DNA of 64,000 nucleotides from Prolixibacter sp. NT017 (lineage in GTDB: Bacteria > Bacteroidota > Bacteroidia > Bacteroidales > Prolixibacteraceae). Below, in pieces: positions 8,844 to 17,900 of this stretch. A program made the translations under genes and the position numbers. The stretch is taken from contig NZ_BLAV01000001.1 of the NCBI RefSeq assembly GCF_009617875.1, positions 1,426,001-1,490,000 on the forward strand. The letters run 5' to 3'. The notes below the pieces were generated by a model. It had not been told where the DNA came from. It made no database searches and worked only from the letters and a program-made list of their open reading frames with translations. How positions within the stretch are numbered: the stretch's first letter is position 1; the number at the start of each line of letters is the position of its first letter.

Positions 8844-10811
8844 ATGATTATGAACAGGAAACTGTTGTATTTCACTATATACATTCTGGCATTTGCATTT
8901 AGTGCGCAACTTTACGGGCAAACCATTTCGTCCGGTGAATTGAAAAAACTTGATTCTCTGCCCAAGCTGGAACAGGTGAAGATGCTTTCGGCGTGGTGTT
9001 GGAAGAACCGGGAAAAGAATACCGACGAGGCTATTCAGTATGGACTGAAGGCGATAAAGATTGCCAAAGCGGAAGGCTACGATAAAGAGTTGGCCACGCT
9101 CTACAATTACCTCGGTGTTCTGTATCAGCATTACAAGTACGAAATTCAGAAAGGGATATCGTATTACGATCTGGGATTGCCTCTTAGTTTGCAGGTGAAG
9201 GATTCGGTGGAAATTGCTTATGTGTACAACAACCTGGGCGATGCGTTTTACAAGATTGGAAATATTCCGCTGGCGTTCGAGTATGCCAAGAAATCGATGG
9301 CCATATTCGAGCGTTTGCATAATGCACCCGGTATTGCATACAGCTACATCAACATGGGGGAGTTGAGCCGTATTAACGAGAAATACAATACGGCGCTTGA
9401 TTACTTCCGGAAGGCAATTGCTCTTCGGCAAACCTTTAACGATTCCACCGGGATTGCCTCAGCCAACCTGGAGATTGCGCGGACATTGTTCCTGAAAGGG
9501 CAGACCGATTCGGCCATGTATTATTTCCGCCGGTCGCTGGAAAAGCACGAGCAAATTAAGAACAAGAACTACATGGCTTATTCCATGCAGGGAATGGGCG
9601 ATGTTTTTCTGCGCAAAGCTCAGTACGATTCGGCCTATGTTTATTTTAAGGAGGCATTGAAGTTATGCCGGGAAAGGAAAAATCCAACGGGTGAGATTGA
9701 TAGCCAATTGGGAATGGCGAAGGTGTTGGCGAAAACCGGAAAAGAGAAAGAAGGGGAACAAATTCTGGATGAGGCCCTGGTCAATGCCCGGAAATCGAAA
9801 CTTACCCCAAATATTCTGAAGGTATACAAAGCCAAGGGCGAATTCTATCATCAGTTAAAAGAGTTTCGTAAGTCATCGGGGAACTATCAAAACTATGTTG
9901 CCACGTACGATTCGTTGTTTTCGGCTTTGCAGTATCAAACTTTGTCCGAAATTAAGGACCGTTTTCAGATGACAGAGCAGCTAAATCGTGTTCATCAGGA
10001 TTTAAAGGCAAAACAGAAGGACCAGATTTATGCCATAATAATCATCGTATTGTTGTTGGTACTTTCGCTTGTTCTCGTTCTGCGGCACCGGACCGTCTCC
10101 CGGTTAAGCGCCGAGCTGTTGCAGTCGAACCAATCGAAAGATAAAATCCTCTCCATTGTTTCACATGATCTGGTCAGTTCGTTCAATGCGCTGTTGGGAA
10201 CAAGCGAACTGTTGATAGAGGACCTGGACGAAGGAGATGTGGCACGAGCTAAGAGTAACGGACGATTGATTCGCCGAACCTCGGAAGAGACCTATCGTTT
10301 CATCTCCAATTTGCTGACCTGGGCCCGCTCACAGCAACATACCATTCGATTGTACAAGGAAGAGTTCGATTTGAGCGGATTGCTGACCGATGTGAAATCG
10401 ATGTTCGACAACCAGGCCCGGATGAAAGAGATTCAATTCCGCGTTAACGCCGGTGCAGAGGTGATGGTAAATGCCGATAAGAATCTGCTCCAGATCGTGC
10501 TGGTCAATTTGCTGAACAATGCATTGAAGTTTACCAACCCCAACGGAACCATCGATCTGTCAATCGAAATGAAGGAGAAGCAGGTGAAAGTTTCGGTGAA
10601 AGACAACGGTGTTGGTATTTCTCCGGAACGAATGGCCGAGCTCTTCAAAAGCCGGACCATCGATAGCCTTCCTGGTACTGGTAACGAAAAAGGAACCGGC
10701 CTGGGACTGTTCCTGTGCAAAGAGTTCGTGGAAATGCATGGTGGCGAAATTCATGTAAGCAGTGTAGAAGGCAAGGGCTCGGAGTTCTGGTTTACGCTAC
10801 CACTTGCCTGA
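8844..10811 (+). CDS. Tetratricopeptide-repeat sensor histidine kinase
   Basis: A 655-residue two-component sensor. The order is: signal peptide (1-24, ending SAQLYGQ); a periplasmic region of TPR repeats (about 45-370, e.g. AYVYNNLGDAFYKIGNI, AYSYINMGELSRINEKY); one transmembrane helix (about 393-412); a HisKA dimerisation helix with phospho-acceptor His441 in SIVSHDL; and a HATPase_c domain with N box NLLNNALKF, G1 DNGVGIS and G2 GTGLGLF. No receiver domain is fused and no response regulator lies nearby, so the partner is elsewhere. ATG codons at 8844 and 8850 are both usable starts. The ligand is unknown. Confidence 0.92.
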   Translation: MIMNRKLLYFTIYILAFAFSAQLYGQTISSGELKKLDSLPKLEQVKMLSAWCWKNREKNTDEAIQYGLKAIKIAKAEGYDKELATLYNYLGVLYQHYKYEIQKGISYYDLGLPLSLQVKDSVEIAYVYNNLGDAFYKIGNIPLAFEYAKKSMAIFERLHNAPGIAYSYINMGELSRINEKYNTALDYFRKAIALRQTFNDSTGIASANLEIARTLFLKGQTDSAMYYFRRSLEKHEQIKNKNYMAYSMQGMGDVFLRKAQYDSAYVYFKEALKLCRERKNPTGEIDSQLGMAKVLAKTGKEKEGEQILDEALVNARKSKLTPNILKVYKAKGEFYHQLKEFRKSSGNYQNYVATYDSLFSALQYQTLSEIKDRFQMTEQLNRVHQDLKAKQKDQIYAIIIIVLLLVLSLVLVLRHRTVSRLSAELLQSNQSKDKILSIVSHDLVSSFNALLGTSELLIEDLDEGDVARAKSNGRLIRRTSEETYRFISNLLTWARSQQHTIRLYKEEFDLSGLLTDVKSMFDNQARMKEIQFRVNAGAEVMVNADKNLLQIVLVNLLNNALKFTNPNGTIDLSIEMKEKQVKVSVKDNGVGISPERMAELFKSRTIDSLPGTGNEKGTGLGLFLCKEFVEMHGGEIHVSSVEGKGSEFWFTLPLA

Positions 10812-11000
10812 TAATATTGGGAACCATTTTTTTAGGGAAACACTTTTTTTTGTTTCAAGTAAGGTTCGCTATTCAATTCAGAAACCTAAAATTTAATGTA
10901 TTTCGGTTAACAAACCTGTAGGTTGGGGAGTATGCACTGTGCTTAAAAACATTTTTGCTTAAAATAGCCATCTTATTTAGAAACAATCTACGAGCTTTTT

Positions 11001-11008
11001 TATATTTG
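11001..11008 (+). promoter_or_regulatory. Predicted -7 promoter element for the CPA1 antiporter
   Basis: TATATTTG is a perfect TAnnTTTG. A TTTAG about 20 bp upstream (10976-10980) is a weak -33 element. The implied leader before the ATG at 11101 is about 85 nt. The preceding 190 bp after the kinase gene hold nothing else recognisable. Confidence 0.45.
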
Positions 11009-11100
11009 TACCCTGATTTTTTGAGTTGACAATTGTTATAACAAATACCGGAATCGGATGATTCTATAATTGTAAAATAACCAGATTAAAGAACCATAAA

Positions 11101-12372
11101 ATGTCGCATACAGATCTTATTGACTTAACCATTATCTCCGTCATGACGCTCGGATTTTTTGCGTTTTTGCTGAGTGAAAAAGTGCATATTTCCTCTATTC
11201 CGATACTGATTGTTCTGGGCTTCTTATTTGGACCTGTTTTTGGATTGATACCGAACGACCAGGGACACACCATTTTTAACTATGCCCGTGTGTTAGGATT
11301 GGTCCTCATCTTATATACAGAGGGGCATAACCTGAAGTGGTCCATGATTAAAAAGCACATTGCAACCATTGGGATAATGGCTACCGTCGGGATGATTCTA
11401 ACAGCCGCCGTCAGTGGCTTCTTGTTCTCTTATCTGTTCAACCTTCCTTTTGGAGCCGGAATGCTTTTCGGAACCGTTGTGGCGGCCACCGACCCGGCTA
11501 CGTTGATTCCCCTGTTCAAGCAGAACAAGGTGGATGAGAACATCAAAACCGTGATTGTCACCGAATCCATTTTCAACGATCCGCTGGCGATTGTGTTGAG
11601 TACCCTGGCCATTGCCATGGTGGCTCCGCATGCCGACCAGGCGCATCTCATCGAAAATATCGCACAGTACACCTCCATTTATCCGGCCGGAGTGATTTAC
11701 TTCCTCTATGTGATTATTTCATCCCTGGCGCTGGGACTGGGAATGGGAGTGCTCGGATACTGGCTCATCCGTTGGCTGAAACCGGGACTGTTTCCTCAGA
11801 TTTTTGGTATTTCCATCGCATTCGGAGGTTTCCTGGTCGGTGAAGCTGCTCAGTCATCGGGATACCTGGTGGCCACCATCATAGGGATTGTCTTCGGAAA
11901 CCACGCCATCCTGTTTAAGAAATGGAACGAACACGAAGGATTCAATAAATTCGTTGATGAGGAGATGCACTTTAACGAAATTATCTCGGACCTGGCCAGT
12001 GTGTTTATCTTTATTTTGTTTGGTGCCACTGTTAATATTTCCGTTCTCAACGAAACCTTGCTAAAAGGCGCTATCATTGCTTTAGGGGTTGTTTTTATTG
12101 CCCGTCCCATTGCTGCCTTAGCTATCGTGCCGTTGAAAAAATGGAACTGGAAAGAATATTTGTTTATTTCACTGGAAGGCCCCAGGGGAGTGGTTCCGGC
12201 AGCTTTGGCGGCAATTCCCCTCAATATCGGATTTATGAGTCATGACCAAACGCTGATTTACTGGGGCGACATAATTCTCTCGGCCACGATTATGACCGTG
12301 TTGATTTCGGTACTGCTCGAAACGCTCTGGGTAAAACCTCTCTCGAAGAAATTGCTGGCGCCCAAAAAATAA
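11101..12372 (+). CDS. Cation:proton antiporter, CPA1 family
   Basis: A 423-residue inner-membrane antiporter with about 12 hydrophobic segments, exchanging Na+ (or K+) for H+. Diagnostic motifs are VVAATDPATLIPLFK and TESIFNDPLAIVLST, where the ND pair is the ion/proton-binding centre of CPA1 exchangers, and EGPRGVVPAALAAIP near the end. It lacks a long cytoplasmic C-terminal tail. It is transcribed alone from its own predicted promoter and ends in a strong bidirectional terminator. With TrkH, NhaD and CorA elsewhere in the window, it points to active sodium, potassium and pH homeostasis. Confidence 0.92.
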   Translation: MSHTDLIDLTIISVMTLGFFAFLLSEKVHISSIPILIVLGFLFGPVFGLIPNDQGHTIFNYARVLGLVLILYTEGHNLKWSMIKKHIATIGIMATVGMILTAAVSGFLFSYLFNLPFGAGMLFGTVVAATDPATLIPLFKQNKVDENIKTVIVTESIFNDPLAIVLSTLAIAMVAPHADQAHLIENIAQYTSIYPAGVIYFLYVIISSLALGLGMGVLGYWLIRWLKPGLFPQIFGISIAFGGFLVGEAAQSSGYLVATIIGIVFGNHAILFKKWNEHEGFNKFVDEEMHFNEIISDLASVFIFILFGATVNISVLNETLLKGAIIALGVVFIARPIAALAIVPLKKWNWKEYLFISLEGPRGVVPAALAAIPLNIGFMSHDQTLIYWGDIILSATIMTVLISVLLETLWVKPLSKKLLAPKK

Positions 12373-12392
12373 TAGGCAACATCAGTTGCGGG

Positions 12393-12437
12393 AAAAGCAC
12401 CAAACGGGTTTTCAAAGAGCCTCTTTGGTGCTTTTTT
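12393..12437. terminator. Bidirectional Rho-independent terminator
   Basis: A perfect 12-bp stem (AAAAGCACCAAA at 12393-12404, TTTGGTGCTTTT at 12424-12435) between convergent genes; the A-run and T-run let it work on both strands. Confidence 0.85.
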
Positions 12438-12456
12438 ATTTACTCAGTAAAAGTTC

Positions 12457-13836
12457 TCACTTCAATATCCTCTTCAGCACCCAGAAGTATTTGAATGGCA
12501 CATATTTGAAGGGCAAGTCAATCCACGTAGGCGAGGTGACGATGGACCGCTGATTACTGAATGCTAAAAAGCTCTCCCGGCCGTGGTAGTTACCGGTACC
12601 GCTGTTGCCAACGCCGCCAAAGGGCATATGATGATTGGCAATGTGCAGCAGGGTGTCGTTGATGCAGCCTCCGCCGGACGTGGTTTTGGACAAAACTTCT
12701 TTGGCCTGTTTATTCTTGCCGAAATAGTAGAAGGCGAGGGGCTTTTCGTTTTTATTCACGTATCCGATGGCTTCGTCGATGTGTTCGAATGTCATCACCG
12801 GAAGGATGGGGCCGAAGATTTCATCCTGCATCACCATGAAATCAGGCGACACATCATCGATGATGGTGGGAGCGATGTATTTTTCGCTGGCATCCACTTC
12901 GCCGCCGGTATGAATGGTTCCCTGCTCCAATAGTCCGGTCAGCCGTTCCATGGCCCGTTGGCTGACGATGCGGGGATAGAACCGGCTCTGTTGAATGTCG
13001 GGGCCATACATCGACCGGATGTTTTCGGCTATCTTGTCCATCAACTCGTCTTTCACCGATTGGTGGGCCAGCAGGTAATCAGGAGCGATACAGGTTTGCC
13101 CGGCATTGATCAACTTTCCCCAGGCGATGCGTTTGGCGGCGATATCAATATTCGCGTCGGCGTCAACGATGCAGGGACTTTTGCCGCCCAGTTCCAGCAC
13201 CACCGGCGTTAAGTGTTTGGCCGCGGCTTCCATCACCACTTTCCCCACTTTGGGACTGCCGGTGAAGAAGATGATGTCGAATCGTTGGGCAAACAGGCGG
13301 GTGTTGGTTTCTCTTCCTCCCTGAACAACACTCACATATTCCGGGGCAAAATGCTCGTGAATCATCTCTTCCATCACGCGGGCAATGGTTGGCGCATCGG
13401 GCGATGGCTTTAATATACTGCAACAGCCGGCTGAAATGGCGCCCACCAGCGAATTGATCAACAACTGAAACGGGTAGTTCCACGGGGCCACGATTAAGGC
13501 TACTCCCAGCGGTTCGTAAATGATTTTACCCGACGATGGTAACAACTGAATAGGTGTGGGAACCCTTTTCGGTTTGGCCCACTTCTTCAAGTGCCTGATG
13601 TGGTTATCGATTTCGCCCGTCACAATGCTGATTTCGGTCAGAAAGGCTTCCTCGGGCGACTTGTGCAAATCGTCCCACAATGCCTGTTCTATTTTCTCCC
13701 GGTATTGCCCGATGGCTTGCCTGAGCTTGCGTAACTGCGTTAACCGGAAACGGATATCCCGCGTTTCGTGGGTGGAGAAATAAGCCCGCTGGCTCTCCAG
13801 TTTCTCAACAATGATCTGTTCAGCTGTATCGTTCAT
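12457..13836 (-). CDS. Aldehyde dehydrogenase family protein
   Basis: A 459-residue NAD(P)-dependent aldehyde dehydrogenase, of the short class-3/fatty-aldehyde type judging by length and the C-terminal hydrophobic extension. Visible landmarks are APWNYPFQLL (117-126), FTGSPKVGK (191-199), general-base Glu215 in LELGGKSPCIVD and nucleophile Cys249 in NAGQTCIAPDY. It oxidises aldehydes to carboxylates. The gene is 18 bp downstream of an SDR gene on the same strand, so an alcohol-to-aldehyde-to-acid pair is an attractive but unproven idea. Confidence 0.92.
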   Translation of the reverse strand: MNDTAEQIIVEKLESQRAYFSTHETRDIRFRLTQLRKLRQAIGQYREKIEQALWDDLHKSPEEAFLTEISIVTGEIDNHIRHLKKWAKPKRVPTPIQLLPSSGKIIYEPLGVALIVAPWNYPFQLLINSLVGAISAGCCSILKPSPDAPTIARVMEEMIHEHFAPEYVSVVQGGRETNTRLFAQRFDIIFFTGSPKVGKVVMEAAAKHLTPVVLELGGKSPCIVDADANIDIAAKRIAWGKLINAGQTCIAPDYLLAHQSVKDELMDKIAENIRSMYGPDIQQSRFYPRIVSQRAMERLTGLLEQGTIHTGGEVDASEKYIAPTIIDDVSPDFMVMQDEIFGPILPVMTFEHIDEAIGYVNKNEKPLAFYYFGKNKQAKEVLSKTTSGGGCINDTLLHIANHHMPFGGVGNSGTGNYHGRESFLAFSNQRSIVTSPTWIDLPFKYVPFKYFWVLKRILK

Positions 13837-13854
13837 CGTGTTTTACTCAAAACG

Positions 13855-14661
13855 TTATGATTTGCGTCCCTTAAAATGTTCCATGGTTGTATAAATTCCA
13901 AATACATGGCTGGCCAGCCAGTCAAAGCCGTTGGTCGAAAACAGCCCCTGACTGACGCGGGTGAGCGGGTAAATGTAACGCGGGAAGGTAACCATCTTTT
14001 TCCCTTTTCTCATGGCTTTGATAATTCGGCGGGCCGTCGGTTCGGGCTTCAGAATCGGGATTCTCGATTGCACTCCGTCGAACATGCCGGTGTTGATGTA
14101 GTAGGGCATAATGGTGGTCACGCCGATATTCTTTTTGAGCTGTTTCATTTCCAGGCGCAGACTGTCGGACCAACCGGTAACGGCCCATTTACTGGCGGCA
14201 TACACGGCCATTTTGGGGTTGGAGACAATCCCGGCCGAAGAGGCAATGTTGCAGATGTGTCCCGAGTTTTGCTTCATCATATCACCCAGGAACTCACGGG
14301 TAACCAGCATGGGGGCGTTGGTATTGACCTCCATGGTTTTCAGGATGTCGCTGGTGGTGTGTTCATGAAAATACTTCCCGACAACGATACCGGCATTGTT
14401 GATGAGTACATCCACCACACCGTGTTCCTGCTTAACCTTTTGAGCGGTCTCTTTTACCTGCTCCACGTTGGCCACATCCACCCGGTAGCCGGTAATGGAA
14501 CCGCGGGCAGACAACTCCCCAATGGTTTCATCAATTCCTTCGGGGTTGAGGTCCCAGATGATGACCCTGGCCTTTTGTTCCAACAGGATGCCCGCCATCA
14601 GCTTCCCGATACCGGATGCTCCACCAGTAATCAATGCTGTTTTTCCTTCGAAGTTTTTCAT
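13855..14661 (-). CDS. SDR family oxidoreductase
   Basis: A 268-residue classical SDR with TGGASGIG (12-19), LINNAGIVVG (86-95), Ser141/142 and the active-site pair Tyr154-x-x-x-Lys158 (YAASK). A C-terminal membrane-affine segment (TFPRYIYPLTRVSQGLF) resembles the RDH10/17-beta-HSD11-like subgroup that acts on lipophilic alcohols and often pairs with class-3 aldehyde dehydrogenases. It is first in a two-gene unit with the aldehyde dehydrogenase 18 bp downstream. The substrate is inferred only from that pairing. Confidence 0.88.
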   Translation of the reverse strand: MKNFEGKTALITGGASGIGKLMAGILLEQKARVIIWDLNPEGIDETIGELSARGSITGYRVDVANVEQVKETAQKVKQEHGVVDVLINNAGIVVGKYFHEHTTSDILKTMEVNTNAPMLVTREFLGDMMKQNSGHICNIASSAGIVSNPKMAVYAASKWAVTGWSDSLRLEMKQLKKNIGVTTIMPYYINTGMFDGVQSRIPILKPEPTARRIIKAMRKGKKMVTFPRYIYPLTRVSQGLFSTNGFDWLASHVFGIYTTMEHFKGRKS

Positions 14662-14771
14662 GCGTGTGAAGATTCAGTTGTTAAAAGGTGATGATGTTTG
14701 AGTGGGCTATAAATTTTAAAATTTATTACTTTTCCTGCCATTGCAAATATAAAATGTTATCTATTGGGACA

Positions 14772-17105
14772 CTATTGTTTAAGTTTACCACAGCATTTTT
14801 TATACTTTAATCCACTTCCGCAATAACATTTATCATTTCTACCTATTTTCTTGTCAAGGTTAAATACAGTCCCTTGTCCTTTTTCCTTAAATAAAATATT
14901 TGTTGCCTCTTCTAGGTCTTTGTCAAATTGCCATTTGTAGTTGTTAAAGATAAATGTATCAATTATTTGTGGGCTGTTTCTTAGACTTCCAAATCCGATC
15001 CATATATCTCCTTTACTTTTATATTTTCGAGCTTTGCTAAGTGTTAATAGACGGTCAAACAGTTCATCGGGATTGTCATTTTCCCAAGATACATATGTGA
15101 CTCCAGAATTTGCTCCATTTTTATTATTTGAAAGCATTGAAAAATTATGCCATCTATTGTCTTGAATTGTTTTCGATTTAATTTGGCGAATATATTTCGT
15201 TAAATTATCTCTTGATGGTCCATCCCAATCTAACAATGCAAAAATAATATCGGTTACCTTAGGCTCATTTGCTTTAGCAAGCAGATTACACAATATTTCA
15301 AAATCCTTATTTTTCCATCTATTTTTTATAGAATCACCTTCGTCTGTGATATCAACACCTAATCTTAAAGGATAATAGTTTCTATCAATTGCACCACCAA
15401 AATCGGCATCAAGCGATACAAAATCATTATTTGGTAATTTCCATAGTTTATTCTCTAAATGGTAACCCAAATAAATCATTTCGCTTTCAGCTCTAAAATA
15501 ATCCATTAGGTCAATTCTTTGTCTAACGTAATAAAGAAGGTCATATGGATTACTTAGATAATGTGTGACTAATTCTAGGTCAAAAACAGTCAAGAATAAA
15601 GGGAAAGGTTCATCATCTTTTTTTTCTAGAAGAGTATGGGCTTGATGAGTTAGTGAAGGATAATTCTCAGATGTAACACCCATGATATAAACTTCATCAA
15701 TGCTCTCAGATAATTCGATTACCGACCCATTTTCGTCGTAAAATTTTGATTCCCTTGCCAAAATTTTGCTACGCGAAACAATACCTTGTTCATAGGCATC
15801 TTGTACAGCTCCTTTAAAATCTTTTTGTAAATGTGCAAAGCTTCCTTTTTTCGAAAACTCCGTTAGTTTTTTTGATTTTACTTGTACGCATAAAGCTTTA
15901 CTTCCAAGAATACATAGCACATCAATATCTGTATCATCGTTCCCTTTTTTCGTAATTATCTTAACAGACTTATAAGTTCTTTCTTTCCCAAATACGTTTG
16001 ACAAGAATTCAAATGAAATCTCCTCACCACTTTTCCCTCTGTTTTCCGCAAGAATGTCCTTATAAGTTTTGTCTTGGAGCATCCAATAGTAAGGACTTTC
16101 ATAACATGCCTCGAATACACTAAAGGTTATTGGAACAAAAAATCTTTCACTATCTATTTGTAGAATTGGCTGAGCATTAAAAAGATTGAAATCGCCTATT
16201 TGCTTAAATTGAGTGTTTGTCTTTTCTTTATTAATTTTAATAGAAAAGTTATTTAAAAATGAATTGATATTTACTTCGTGGTCAAAGTCTTCTCTACGAA
16301 TAACAAATAACTCAATTAGGTTTTCATAAAATGTCTTCCACGCATCATCTGGTAAAGAGCTAAAATCAACTGATGAATCATGTTCGGACGAATCAAAAAA
16401 CAAGTTGACATATTGATAAAATTCATATGCAGGTAATACTTGTTTTAAATGCTCTTCTATATTTTCGGATGGATTATCTTCTTTTATTTTTTCTATTATC
16501 TCAGGCAGATTTTCTTTTAAACTGAAAAAATTAACTTTTTTGGATTTCTTTTGAAGTACATCTTTTATTCTTTGCAGTATTACTTTGGTTTTATTAAAAT
16601 CAAAGCTTCTATTTTCTATTAGCCATTGCTTATCATAGCGATATTTTCTCTCTAAGAAATCTGTATATTGGAAATCGTACACTCCATCATTTGCATAAAA
16701 AATAGGCTCAATGAACATGTTGTCATCACCGTAAAATGATTTCATTGCTGCTCTAAGATTTATGTTTTCTGATTTTTCTTGAGGAGCATTTTGCATTTTC
16801 TCAAAGAATGGAGTCATAAGGGACATATGAAGTTCGTTCATAAGTTCATATGTCTTTTCTTTCAATTTTATTACATCAAGAGGGCTATCAGGTAAGGTAA
16901 AATCAATTTGCTTCTGTATTAAAAAGCCAATTAGTAAAGAAACCTCATTTTTATTTAGTCGAGACCTAAAATCTACTTTGTGAATTTCTTGCAGAATAAT
17001 ATGGAAGTCCTCATATATTATCATGCAAAGGGTATAAATGTATCCCTTGGAATATATGAGTGATTTAATCTCGTTTATTACATCTTCTGTTTTTCTAAAG
17101 TCCAT
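14772..17105 (-). CDS. SEC-C motif protein with PD-(D/E)XK-like nuclease core
   Basis: A 777-residue protein of no named family. The extreme C-terminus is a SEC-C zinc-binding motif (GRNDKCYCGSGLKYKKCC). Around residues 355-412 a restriction-endonuclease-like core is visible: GKSGEEISFEFLSNVF, then DDTDIDVLCI, then ALCVQVKSKKL, which matches the E...D...(E/Q)xK layout of NERD/Mrr-type nucleases (here Gln replaces the usual acidic residue before Lys). The N-terminal 350 residues are helical and charged. The gene is visibly richer in A+T than its neighbours and sits beside an unusual repeat array, which suggests horizontal acquisition. A nucleic-acid-cleaving or defence role is inference. Confidence 0.7.
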   Translation of the reverse strand: MDFRKTEDVINEIKSLIYSKGYIYTLCMIIYEDFHIILQEIHKVDFRSRLNKNEVSLLIGFLIQKQIDFTLPDSPLDVIKLKEKTYELMNELHMSLMTPFFEKMQNAPQEKSENINLRAAMKSFYGDDNMFIEPIFYANDGVYDFQYTDFLERKYRYDKQWLIENRSFDFNKTKVILQRIKDVLQKKSKKVNFFSLKENLPEIIEKIKEDNPSENIEEHLKQVLPAYEFYQYVNLFFDSSEHDSSVDFSSLPDDAWKTFYENLIELFVIRREDFDHEVNINSFLNNFSIKINKEKTNTQFKQIGDFNLFNAQPILQIDSERFFVPITFSVFEACYESPYYWMLQDKTYKDILAENRGKSGEEISFEFLSNVFGKERTYKSVKIITKKGNDDTDIDVLCILGSKALCVQVKSKKLTEFSKKGSFAHLQKDFKGAVQDAYEQGIVSRSKILARESKFYDENGSVIELSESIDEVYIMGVTSENYPSLTHQAHTLLEKKDDEPFPLFLTVFDLELVTHYLSNPYDLLYYVRQRIDLMDYFRAESEMIYLGYHLENKLWKLPNNDFVSLDADFGGAIDRNYYPLRLGVDITDEGDSIKNRWKNKDFEILCNLLAKANEPKVTDIIFALLDWDGPSRDNLTKYIRQIKSKTIQDNRWHNFSMLSNNKNGANSGVTYVSWENDNPDELFDRLLTLSKARKYKSKGDIWIGFGSLRNSPQIIDTFIFNNYKWQFDKDLEEATNILFKEKGQGTVFNLDKKIGRNDKCYCGSGLKYKKCCGKLKQ

Positions 17106-17268
17106 TTATCCTAATTAACTGTTATCTTGGAATGTCGTCGCTATTTTACATTTGCAGCTTATTAATATGTATCGATATCGTTTTTGATTCTCTCATATCA
17201 ATTGATGAGTTGTTGTTATGGCTCACCCAAGTTAACAAAAAATTATTCAGTCATGAATATGTTCTTGG
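17106..17268. other. AT-rich leader between the SEC-C gene and the repeat array
   Basis: Upstream region of the minus-strand SEC-C gene. No good minus-strand promoter element was found. On the plus strand it carries a promoter-like pair pointing into the repeat array (separate entry). Confidence 0.4.
17126..17154 (+). promoter_or_regulatory. Promoter-like pair reading into the repeat array
   Basis: CTTG at 17126-17129 and a perfect TAnnTTTG element (TACATTTG, 17147-17154), 17 bp apart. A transcript from here would cross the whole inverted repeat array. Matches of this size arise by chance a few dozen times in a window this long, so this is only suggestive. Confidence 0.3.
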
Positions 17269-17889
17269 TGCAACCGGGTAATTGGTTGGGACAACTTCCG
17301 AAGCATTTAGGAGTACCCGGGAACTCGTCAGGACACCTGGAGAAGTCTTCAGGAGAACATGCGAAGGTTTAAGGACAACCTAAAAAGCGTTTGGGAGCGG
17401 AAGCGAAACCGTCAGGGCAGGAGGGAAAGTCGTTAGGAGAGGTTGGAAAGACTTCAAGGCTACCGGAGAAATCGTCAACACAACATCAGAAGCTTTCAAG
17501 GAAGGTAAAGAAATGCTAAAGGCTGGGAGAGAAGTTGTCATGATAAGCGAAAAAGTCGTCAACACGCCGGTAGCAGCCTTCAAGGCAAACAACAAAGGCT
17601 GCGCCGGCAGTGTTGAACACTTTTTGACTAGTGTTGAGCTCTTCTTAAGTAGCGTTGACGGCTTCCCAATCGGTGTTGAGCGCTTTTTGATTAGTGTTGA
17701 GCATTTTTCAGGTAGCGTTGAGCGTTTCCGAAGTGGTGTTGACGAGTTCCTGACCAGTGTTGAGCACTTCTTAGGCAGTGTTGAGCGTTTCCGGGTTTGT
17801 GTTGACGACTTATCCGGTAGGCTTGAGCATTTCTGAAGTAGCGTTGATGACTTCTCTGGTAGGCTTGAGCGCTTCTGAGGTAGCGTTTA
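17269..17889. repeat. Two-block inverted array of a degenerate 21-bp repeat (about 28 units)
   Basis: From 17290 to 17604 there are 15 consecutive units of exactly 21 bp, with a weaker unit at 17269-17289. After five bases (17605-17609) 13 more units of exactly 21 bp run to 17882, with a partial unit to 17889. Units in the second block start GTGTTGA or GCGTTGA; the reverse complement (CAACAC) appears in the first block, so the blocks are inverted. Read in matching frames, both encode a heptad [NK]-x-T-x-E-x-[LFV]: NTTSEAF on + at 17477-17497 and NTTSETL on - at 17720-17740. In-frame stops (one in block 1 at 17381, four in block 2) argue against an intact protein. No spacers are present, so it is not a CRISPR. 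Confidence 0.9.
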
Positions 17890-17900
17890 ACCCGACAAAA

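Noticed and set aside
13876..14691. 271-residue plus-strand ORF antisense to the SDR gene
   Set aside because: The SDR on the other strand has all family motifs; the antisense frame is open only because of codon bias.
17380..17595. 71-residue minus-strand ORF with heptad periodicity
   Set aside because: It reads block 1 against the strand that gives the shared heptad consensus; its openness follows from the repeat period.
17513..17836. 107-residue ORF with heptad repeats on the plus strand inside the array
   Set aside because: It crosses the inversion point, so its heptads come from opposite strands of the same repeat. Open frames are expected from a 21-bp period, and other frames are open too.
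17269..17889. CRISPR-like array
   Set aside because: The 21-bp units are contiguous with no spacers, vary strongly from unit to unit, invert halfway, and no cas gene is nearby.
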